From contig LJNS01000036.1 in NCBI GenBank assembly GCA_001303245.1, forward strand, positions 1 through 51,969: DNA of 51,969 nt, written 5' to 3'. The notes beneath the pieces were generated by a model. It was not told where the DNA came from. It was given only the letters and a program-made list of their open reading frames with translations, and ran no database searches. Source of the DNA: Gammaproteobacteria bacterium SG8_30 (GTDB lineage: Bacteria > Pseudomonadota > Gammaproteobacteria > Steroidobacterales > Steroidobacteraceae). This document shows, one piece after another, positions 25,931 through 32,684 of this stretch (the stretch's first letter is position 1; each line of letters starts with the position of its first letter). The translations under genes and the position numbers were made by a program.

Positions 25931-26980
25931 ATGGTGAGCCTGCCCATCGACCTGCGTTCCGACACCGTCACCCGGCCGACCGACGCGATGCGCGCCGTCA
26001 TGGCCGCAGCAGAAGTCGGCGACGACCAGTACGGCGAGGACCCGAGCATCATCCGCGTGCAGGAACGCACAGCGGAGCTGCTCGGGAAGGAGGCGGCCCT
26101 GTGGTTTCCGACCGGCACCATGACCAACCAGGCGGCCTTGCGACTGCTGACGCGGCCGGGCGACGACGTCGTCGTCAGCCGCGAGGCGCACGCCGTGTGG
26201 CACGAGGCCGGCGCCTCCGGGCGCAATGCCGGCGTGCAGTTCACCGAGATCGGCGAGCGCGGTGCCTTCACCGCCGGGGAATTCCGTACGGCGTGCAAGC
26301 CACAGGGCCACTTCATGTACCCGGGCACGACGCTCGTGGAGATCGAGAACACGCACAACCGGGCGGGCGGCATCGTGTTCCCCGTGGGCGAGCTCGAGCG
26401 GATTTGCAGCGCCGCTCGCGAGCTCAACGTGTCGAGCTATCTCGACGGTGCACGGCTGTGGAATGCGGCAGTCGCGACCGGGCTGCCGCCCGCGACGATC
26501 GCCGGACCGTTCGACCTCGTGTCCGTATGTCTGTCGAAGGGGCTCGGCGCCCCCGGCGGCTCGCTGCTCTCCGGATCGCGGGAGCTCATTGCCCGCGTCG
26601 TGAGGGAACGGCGCATGCTCGGTGGCGCCATGCGCCAGTCGGGCGTGTTCGGCGCCGCCGGACTGCACGCGCTCGAGCATCACTACGAGCGACTGGCCGA
26701 AGACCATGCCAACGCCGCGCTGATCGGCGAGACGCTGTCGGCCTGCCCGGGGATCCTGCTCGATCCGTCGACCGTGCAGACCAACATCCTGGTCTTCGAC
26801 CTCGCACCCGGCGCACCCGATGCCGCGACGCTCGTCGCGCAGGCTCGTGGGCACGGTGTGCTGCTGAACGCGTTCGGCCCGCGCCGCGTGCGGGCGGTGA
26901 CGCATCTGGACGTGACGACGGCGCAGTGCGAGCACGCGGCGGGCGTCATCGCCTCGCTTGCGGAGGGCCGGACGCTCTGA
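25931..26980 (+). CDS. ltaE: low-specificity L-threonine aldolase
   Basis: The product is 349 residues, with AAGGAGGTGCGAA immediately ahead of the ATG. It is a PLP fold type I enzyme. DLRSDTVTRPTDAMRAVMAAAEVGDDQYGEDP is the family start, and the Schiff-base Lys203 lies in SVCLSKGLGAPGGSLLSG. NTHNRAGG and YLDGARLWNAA are also conserved. It cleaves L-threonine or L-allo-threonine to glycine and acetaldehyde. It sits 12 nt downstream of the LysR gene, which hints at shared transcription, though functional linkage to the dioxygenase genes is not evident. No signal peptide is present. Confidence 0.93.
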   Translation: MVSLPIDLRSDTVTRPTDAMRAVMAAAEVGDDQYGEDPSIIRVQERTAELLGKEAALWFPTGTMTNQAALRLLTRPGDDVVVSREAHAVWHEAGASGRNAGVQFTEIGERGAFTAGEFRTACKPQGHFMYPGTTLVEIENTHNRAGGIVFPVGELERICSAARELNVSSYLDGARLWNAAVATGLPPATIAGPFDLVSVCLSKGLGAPGGSLLSGSRELIARVVRERRMLGGAMRQSGVFGAAGLHALEHHYERLAEDHANAALIGETLSACPGILLDPSTVQTNILVFDLAPGAPDAATLVAQARGHGVLLNAFGPRRVRAVTHLDVTTAQCEHAAGVIASLAEGRTL

Positions 26981-27120
26981 TTGGGATCGGTCGCGCGGGT
27001 TGCTCCTTCGGGATCGTCCTCGCACGGGCCACGCGCGCACCGGACTCGTCCATGAATGGTTCTCATGAAGACGCCGCGCGCCTTATCCTGCGCGCTTTAG
27101 CGTCCTCGGGACAGCGCAAC

Positions 27121-28116
27121 ATGCGTCTCGCTGTCGGTTTCCTGGCTTCCTGCGTCGCCGCCTGCTCCGCGTCTCCGGGTAGCGAGCTACCCGCACTCGC
27201 TCTCGCAGCCGACAGTCTGACGGTGTCGGGCGTGTCGTCGGGTGGCTACATGGCCGTGCAGTACCAGGTCGCCTACTCCGGCTCGGTCGCGGGCGCGGGC
27301 ATCGTAGCCGCGGGGCCCTGGTACTGCGCGCAAGGGTCCGTGTCGATGGCCCTCGGTGCCTGCATGAAGGGCGAGGACCCGGCACCCGACGTGTCGGCGC
27401 TTGTCGCGGCGGCCCGCGAGGCCGCCAGGAAGGGCTCGATCGACGACATCGCCGGACTCGCCGACGACCGGGTGTGGATATTCCACGGCACGAAGGATGA
27501 CCGCGTGAGGCGCCCCGTGCCCGACGCGCTCGTCGCCTTTTATCGCGGCTTCGTCCCCGAGTCGCAGATCGCGTACGAGTTCGACGTCCCCGCGGCGCAC
27601 GGGTTCCCGACGCTCGACGAGGGCGTCGCCTGTGATACGGCGAGCGAGCCGTGGCTCAACGACTGCGAATTCGACGCGGCGGGGCAGCTCCTGCAGCACC
27701 TGTACGGGCCGTTGAAGCCGCCGGCGGGCTTCCCCGAGGCGAACCTCCGCGAGTTCGACCAGGGCCGGTACGCCGCCGGCGAACTGCCGTCTATGGCGCG
27801 GACCGGCTACGTCTACGTGCCGCGGCGTTGTGCGGAAGGCGCTCAGTGCCGCGTGCACGTGGCATTCCACGGCTGCCGCCAGGGCTCCTCGTTCGTGGGC
27901 CGCGCCTTCGTCCGCAACGCCGGCTACAACCGCTGGGCGGAAGCCAACGACATCGTCGTGCTCTATCCGCAGGCCGCGAAGAGCCTGGTCTCGCCGCTGA
28001 ACCCGCAGGGCTGCTGGGACTGGTGGGGCTACACCGGCCCGGACTACGCCACGCGCAGCGGCGCACAGCTCGTTGTCGTGCACCGCATGCTCGAGGCGAT
28101 CGGCCTGAAGGAGTAA
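27121..28116 (+). CDS. PHB-depolymerase/oxidised-PVA-hydrolase-like esterase lipoprotein
   Basis: The product is 331 residues from the ATG at 27121. The N-terminal signal contains LASC and VAAC as possible lipobox Cys (11 or 15). The serine elbow is SGVSSGGYMA (Ser39). Further conserved blocks include GPWYCAQGS, HGCRQGSSFVGRAF, GYNRWAEANDIVVLYPQ and NPQGCWDWWGYTG. These suit the extracellular PHB depolymerase family, whose relatives include oxidised-PVA hydrolase. Envelope-attached ester or polymer cleavage is inferred; no separate substrate-binding domain is visible. A hairpin follows its stop directly. A PVA-dehydrogenase-like gene lies about 7 kb away. Confidence 0.82.
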   Translation: MRLAVGFLASCVAACSASPGSELPALALAADSLTVSGVSSGGYMAVQYQVAYSGSVAGAGIVAAGPWYCAQGSVSMALGACMKGEDPAPDVSALVAAAREAARKGSIDDIAGLADDRVWIFHGTKDDRVRRPVPDALVAFYRGFVPESQIAYEFDVPAAHGFPTLDEGVACDTASEPWLNDCEFDAAGQLLQHLYGPLKPPAGFPEANLREFDQGRYAAGELPSMARTGYVYVPRRCAEGAQCRVHVAFHGCRQGSSFVGRAFVRNAGYNRWAEANDIVVLYPQAAKSLVSPLNPQGCWDWWGYTGPDYATRSGAQLVVVHRMLEAIGLKE

Positions 28117-28142
28117 GTCCTGCGGGACGTCGGTCGCAGGAC
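28117..28142 (+). terminator. hairpin immediately after the esterase stop
   Basis: GTCCTGCG and CGCAGGAC form a perfect 8-bp stem with a 10-nt loop, starting at the base after the TAA. There is no T-tract, so it could be a terminator-like or mRNA-stabilising hairpin. Confidence 0.5.
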
Positions 28143-28216
28143 GCCTGCGACAGCCCGTTCGGCCGGCCTGCCGGTTCATCGTAGCTCTCATACGGAACAA
28201 GGACTTGCGTCGAAAA

Positions 28217-28242
28217 GGAAAATAGGAATGTCCCTATTTTCC
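28217..28242. repeat. palindromic hairpin GGAAAATAGG-N6-CCTATTTTCC
   Basis: Perfect 10-bp arms flank the spacer AATGTC. The element is markedly AT-rich in a GC-rich window and contains the stop codon of the glutathione transferase gene. It looks like a small dispersed repeat or terminator. Confidence 0.75.
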
Positions 28243-28920
28243 GAATTCGACCATCTTGCGGGCGCCTTCGGCGAATCGACGTGCCGCGTCTGTATCGTCG
28301 GCGCGGAAGGAACGGGGCGGGATGTCGATGCCGCGGGCGCAGGCCGGCCGCGCCGCGAGCGCATCGAGCCAGCGCCGCAGGTGGGGCATGTCGTCGACCG
28401 TGATGCCGGACCACTTGTGCGTACGCACCCAGGCCCAGTTCGCGATGTCCGCGACGGAATACTCTCCGGCCAGGTACTCGTGATCCGCCAGTCGGCCGTC
28501 GAGCACACGGAACAGGCGCCGCACCTCGCCCTGGTAGCGGTCGATCGCCGGCTGGATCTTCTCCGGGAAGTAGCGGTAGAAGACGTTGGCCTGCCCCATC
28601 ATCGGTCCGATGCCGCCCATCTGGAACATCAGCCACTGCATGACGAGCGAGCGCCCCTTCGGGTCCCCCGGCATCAGCCGCCCGGTCTTCTCCGCGAGGT
28701 AGACGAGGATCGCGCCCGACTCGAACACGACGAAGTCGCCTTCGTCGCGATCGACGATCACGGGAATGCGGCCGTTCGGATTGAGTGCGAGGAACCAGTC
28801 CTGCCTCTGCTCGAGCGTGGCGAGGTCGACCACGCGCACGCGGTACGGCAGGCCGAGTTCCTCTAGCGCTATCGAGACCTTGTGGCCGTTGGGCGTGGCG
28901 GCGGTGTAGAGATCGATCAC
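28234..28920 (-). CDS. glutathione S-transferase (YfcG/GstB-like)
   Basis: The product is 228 residues. The thioredoxin-like N-domain is [28 protein letters not shown], with [11 protein letters not shown] and [13 protein letters not shown] giving the glutathione-binding cis-Pro and Glu-Ser motifs. The all-helical C-domain follows with [16 protein letters not shown]. Thr/Asn at the N-terminus rather than Tyr suggests a Nu-class YfcG-type disulfide reductase. Its last codons (EFGK then TAG) lie inside the palindrome at 28217-28242. It is divergent from the acyl-CoA ligase across about 167 nt. Confidence 0.9.
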   Translation of the reverse strand: MIDLYTAATPNGHKVSIALEELGLPYRVRVVDLATLEQRQDWFLALNPNGRIPVIVDRDEGDFVVFESGAILVYLAEKTGRLMPGDPKGRSLVMQWLMFQMGGIGPMMGQANVFYRYFPEKIQPAIDRYQGEVRRLFRVLDGRLADHEYLAGEYSVADIANWAWVRTHKWSGITVDDMPHLRRWLDALAARPACARGIDIPPRSFRADDTDAARRFAEGARKMVEFGK

Positions 28921-29087
28921 GGGTTGCTCCGGCGGCGGCGCCTCTTCGACCGACGATGATACGCGGCCGGCGCGGCGCGGAACGACCGTCGCCTTGTACT
29001 AATGTAGGAAGAAGCCCCGGTCCGAAGCCATTAGCTTGCACACTTCAACGGGGCGCGCAGCATCGCGCGCTTGAAACGGAGAGCCAC

Positions 29088-30632
29088 ATGATTCCCGGCC
29101 CGCTGCCCCTCATCCCGGACATCATCCGCCTCAATGGACGCTGGCGGCGGCGTCAGCCGGCGGTCGGCTGCGGCGACGAGGCGCTCGACTGGGGCGAGTT
29201 CGACCGGCGGACGGAGCAGGTCGCCAACGCACTCGCGGCCCTGGGCCTCGGCCGCGGCGATTCCCTGTCCCTCCTCATGAACAACGGCATCCCGATGGTC
29301 GAGGCGATGTTCGGCGCGATGAAGGCCGGCGTGTGCGTGGTGCCGATCAACCTGTCGGTCAACGACGAGGGCATCGAAGGCATGATCCAGGACTCCGGCG
29401 CACGTGCGGTCGTGGCCACACCGCAGCAGCGGGGCCGCCTGGACCGCCTGCGCGGACGGCTTGCGGCAGTCGCCGAAGGCGGCTGGATCTGCGTGGCAGG
29501 CGGCGAGGGCTGGACCGACTTTGCCGCGTGGCGCGACACGGCCGGATCGGGACCCTGCCCGGTGGAACCGGACCCGGACGAGCCCTGCAACATCATCTAC
29601 AGCTCCGGCACGACGGCGCTGCCCAAGGGCATCGTCCACTCCCATCGCCGGCGGATCGAGTGGGCATACGACTGCGGCATCGCGCTGCGCTACGGCTCGG
29701 ACGCCGTGACGATCTGCCCGGTGGGACTGTTCTCGAACATCAGCTGGCTGGCGATGCTGTGCACCTTCCTCGCCGGCGGCCGAATCGTGGTCATGGAGCA
29801 CTTCGATCCGGCCAACTTCCTGGCCACCGTCGAGCGCCACCGCTGCACCCACGTGGCGATGGTGCCGCTGCAGTTCCAGAAGATCGTCGAGGACCCGGCC
29901 TTCGGCCGGCACGACGTCAGCTCCATGAAGCACATGTGCACGGTCGGCTCGCCGATGCACGTCGATCTCAAGCTGCGCGTGGCGCGCGACTTCGACTGCC
30001 AGCTCACGGAGCTGTACGGACTGACGGAGGGCATCATCACGACGCTCGACCCCGAGGACGTCGTGTCGAAGACCGCCTCGGTCGGCAAGCCCATCCCGGG
30101 AACCGACCTGCGGATCGTCGACGAGGAGGGCCGCGAGTGCCCGACCGGGGAATCCGGGGAGATCTGCGGCTGGTCGCGGTTCGTGATGAGCGGCTACCAC
30201 AACCGGCCGGAGGCCACCGCCGAGGCCCTCTGGGACGACGAGCAAGGCCGGCCGTGGCTGCGCACCGGCGACATCGGCCGGCTCGACGAGGACGGCTACC
30301 TGTATATCGTCGACCGCAAGAAGGACATGATCCTCTCGGGCGGGCAGAACATCTACCCGGCGGACATCGAGGCCGTGCTGAAGACCCACGCGGCCGTCTT
30401 CGACTGCGCCGTCATCGGCATCCCGCACGAGAAGTGGGGCGAGACACCGCTGGGACTGGTGGTGCGCCGGCCGGGACACGATGAGGTCGACGCACAAGCG
30501 CTGCGCGTCTGGGCCAACGGGCAGCTGGGCAAGCAGCAGCGCCTGGCGCGCGTCGAGTTCCGCGACGACCTGCCCCGAAATCCCAACGGCAAGCTGCTCA
30601 AGCGCGAGCTGCGCAAGCCCTACTGGCAGTAG
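29088..30632 (+). CDS. acyl-CoA synthetase / fatty-acid-CoA ligase
   Basis: The product is 514 residues from the ATG at 29088, with GGAG upstream. It is an ANL superfamily enzyme: phosphate loop IIYSSGTTALPKGIVHSH, A5 motif YGLTEG, the core TGDIGRLDEDGYLYIVDRKKDMI, and the catalytic Lys in PRNPNGKLLKREL. It activates a carboxylate to its CoA thioester through an acyl-adenylate. The N-terminus lacks the FadD-like MNRHIW start seen at 44104, so this is a different subtype with an unknown acid substrate. It ends convergently 10 nt from the nucleotidase gene. Confidence 0.9.
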   Translation: MIPGPLPLIPDIIRLNGRWRRRQPAVGCGDEALDWGEFDRRTEQVANALAALGLGRGDSLSLLMNNGIPMVEAMFGAMKAGVCVVPINLSVNDEGIEGMIQDSGARAVVATPQQRGRLDRLRGRLAAVAEGGWICVAGGEGWTDFAAWRDTAGSGPCPVEPDPDEPCNIIYSSGTTALPKGIVHSHRRRIEWAYDCGIALRYGSDAVTICPVGLFSNISWLAMLCTFLAGGRIVVMEHFDPANFLATVERHRCTHVAMVPLQFQKIVEDPAFGRHDVSSMKHMCTVGSPMHVDLKLRVARDFDCQLTELYGLTEGIITTLDPEDVVSKTASVGKPIPGTDLRIVDEEGRECPTGESGEICGWSRFVMSGYHNRPEATAEALWDDEQGRPWLRTGDIGRLDEDGYLYIVDRKKDMILSGGQNIYPADIEAVLKTHAAVFDCAVIGIPHEKWGETPLGLVVRRPGHDEVDAQALRVWANGQLGKQQRLARVEFRDDLPRNPNGKLLKRELRKPYWQ

Positions 30633-30642
30633 CCGGTGCGGC

Positions 30643-32529
30643 TCAACCCGGCGGCCCGTAGACCCGTCCGTCGAGGTCGCGGAAGCGCTGCGTGCTCCTG
30701 CGGCCGGGCTCGGGGCGGCGCAGCACCTTCTCCTGCCGCGCATAGTCGACCAGCGCCTGGGCATAGTCGAGGAAGGTGTCCTCGCGCCGCGACTCCTCGA
30801 TGCGCGCCATGCTCGCGTAACCGTCGCGGCCCGCCGCGATGAAATTGTTGGCGACGACCCGGTAGGTACGCGACTCGTCGAGCGGCTCCCACGCTTCGCC
30901 GTTCCAGAACTCGATGCCCGAGAGCCTGCCCTCGTCGCGGCTGCGCGCCAGGTCCACGTTCCACCTGAGACCCGCCGCGTAGGGATAGGCCCCGGAGTTC
31001 GCGCTCAGGTCCCTGATGAAGTAGTCGACTGCTTCCTCGAGCACCCGTCGGATTTCCGCACCGGTCATCTGCAATCGCACCAGCGTGTTCTTGTACGGCA
31101 GGGACAGGTAGGCGTCGCCGACCGTGAACGCCCCCTCCGCCATGCCGTTGCGCACGCCGCCGCCGTTCTGGATCGCGAGATCCGCCCCGCCAAAGCGCTG
31201 CGCCTGCGCCAGGAAGGCCTCGGCCGCAAGCGCCTGGGCGTCGCCGCCTTGCGCGTCCGTCGACTCGGCACAGCCCGGGGCTCCGTCGCGACTGCGGTCG
31301 TGGCTGCCCGGCACCCGACGCAGGCACAGGCGTTGCGGAACGTCCGCCAGCTGCTCGCCGGTGAAAGTCCGGATCTGGTTGCGATAGACGTCGAGGACCC
31401 GCTCCGCGTGCGGGTCCGGCTCGAAGGTCCGCAACACCTCGCTCGACTGCACGGCCCGAAGGACCCGCTCGCGCGCGGCACCCGCCAGCGCCTCGCCGTG
31501 ACGACGGTAGTCGTCGCCGACGAGCAGCACCGGCGTCCCCTCGCAGGACAGCACCCGCCCTGCTTCGTCGAAGCGCAGGTCCAGCACGCCGAGCACCCAG
31601 GTGTACTGCCACGCCTGCACGACGCAGACGGTGTCGCCGTCCGCATTGGCGAGCCGGGTCGGATACGGGCCCTCGGGGCTCAGCCCGTAGCGCCCGAACT
31701 GCTCGCCCAGCAGCGTGTGCGAGTCGCCGCCGACGATCGCGTCCACACCGGACAGCCGCCGTGCGAGCTCCAGGTCCGCGCGATAGCCGACATGCGTCAG
31801 CAGCACGATGATGTCCACGCCCTGCGCCCGCAGCACGTCGATCTGCGTCTGGGCGGTGGCCGCCTCGTCGAGGAAGCGGGTCCCGGCATCCGGATTGGAG
31901 GATGCCTTGGTCTTGACGGCCACGTCGATGCCGACGATGCCGATGCGCCGGCCACCGCGCTCCAGTACGACGTGGGGAAGCAGGTAGTCGTCCGCGTCGA
32001 AACGCGCCAGTGGCGACACGCCGACCTCGGGCTCCACGTTCGCGCCCAGCGACGGGCTCCTGCAGTCCCAGGTGCGCTTGCTCAGGTAGTCGAGGAAGCG
32101 CTTGAGGCCCGCGTCGCCCGCGTCGAACTCGTGGTTGCCGACGGCGAAGGCGTCGAAGCACACCTGGTTCATGAGGTCGGCGTCCGCCTCGCCGTGAAAT
32201 AGCGTGAAGTACAGGTCGCCGGTGATCGCATCGCCCGCGTGCAGTTTCAGCAGGTTGTCGGCGCCCCGCTCGAACTCGGCGAATGCCGAGACCAGCTGCG
32301 GAAAGCCGCCGAAGCTCACGTCGGTCGGCTCCCCGTCGAGCCGCAGGCTGCCGCCGTTGTCCGGAGCCACGCGCGAGTGGTGGTCGTTGATGTGCAGGAC
32401 GCGGAGCGAAAAGGGCTCGGCTGCGGCCGGCTCGGGGCGATGCGCCTGCGTCTGGCAGGCCAGGAGCAGCGGCGCGACGAGGCACGCGATTGCGGCGGAC
32501 CGCAACCGGCAAGGGAGTGGCTCCAGCAT
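30643..32529 (-). CDS. 5'-nucleotidase/metallophosphatase lipoprotein
   Basis: The product is 628 residues from the ATG at 32529. The signal peptide ends in APLLLACQ, a lipobox. The metallophosphoesterase domain has DHHSRV, GDAITGDLYF, GNHEFDAGD, THVGYRADLE and GGDSHTLL for the dinuclear metal site. The 5'-nucleotidase C-domain includes QNGGGVRNGMAEGAFTVGD and NNFIAAGRDGY. It is probably a surface enzyme dephosphorylating nucleotides or a related phosphoester. It is divergent from the CHAT-lipase gene across 155 nt that hold two dyad elements. An ORF at 30620 in another frame is shadow. Confidence 0.93.
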   Translation of the reverse strand: MLEPLPCRLRSAAIACLVAPLLLACQTQAHRPEPAAAEPFSLRVLHINDHHSRVAPDNGGSLRLDGEPTDVSFGGFPQLVSAFAEFERGADNLLKLHAGDAITGDLYFTLFHGEADADLMNQVCFDAFAVGNHEFDAGDAGLKRFLDYLSKRTWDCRSPSLGANVEPEVGVSPLARFDADDYLLPHVVLERGGRRIGIVGIDVAVKTKASSNPDAGTRFLDEAATAQTQIDVLRAQGVDIIVLLTHVGYRADLELARRLSGVDAIVGGDSHTLLGEQFGRYGLSPEGPYPTRLANADGDTVCVVQAWQYTWVLGVLDLRFDEAGRVLSCEGTPVLLVGDDYRRHGEALAGAARERVLRAVQSSEVLRTFEPDPHAERVLDVYRNQIRTFTGEQLADVPQRLCLRRVPGSHDRSRDGAPGCAESTDAQGGDAQALAAEAFLAQAQRFGGADLAIQNGGGVRNGMAEGAFTVGDAYLSLPYKNTLVRLQMTGAEIRRVLEEAVDYFIRDLSANSGAYPYAAGLRWNVDLARSRDEGRLSGIEFWNGEAWEPLDESRTYRVVANNFIAAGRDGYASMARIEESRREDTFLDYAQALVDYARQEKVLRRPEPGRRSTQRFRDLDGRVYGPPG

Positions 32530-32557
32530 CCGGCTATCTTACTTTCGTCGGCCGCTA

Positions 32558-32593
32558 CTGCGCAGCTGCGCAGCACCGCCGCTCGTGCGGCGG
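32558..32593. promoter_or_regulatory. two dyads upstream of the CHAT-lipase gene
   Basis: A perfect 16-bp palindrome CTGCGCAGCTGCGCAG at 32558-32573 is followed by CCGCCGC-TCGT-GCGGCGG at 32576-32593. They lie between the divergent nucleotidase and CHAT-lipase genes and may be regulator sites or RNA hairpins. Confidence 0.45.
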
Positions 32594-32621
32594 CCGCCTG
32601 CCCCGTCCGCCCCGGGCGTGC

Positions 32622-32627
32622 TATAAG
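32622..32627 (+). promoter_or_regulatory. candidate -10 element TATAAG for the CHAT-lipase gene
   Basis: GTGCTATAAGTCGCC lies about 58 nt upstream of the GTG start at 32685; no clear -35 is visible. Confidence 0.35.
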
Positions 32628-32684
32628 TCGCCGAGCCGCGTGAGGGGGGACAGGGCTTCGCGCCGCGCAAGCCCGGAGGAGCCG

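Noticed and set aside
24389-27040. Minus-strand ORF of 883 codons including DoxX
   Set aside because: Only the last 143 codons are the DoxX protein; the rest is antisense to LysR and threonine aldolase.
30620-32512. Alternative 630-codon ORF in the nucleotidase region
   Set aside because: The 30643-32529 frame has all metallophosphatase motifs and a lipobox; this one has none.
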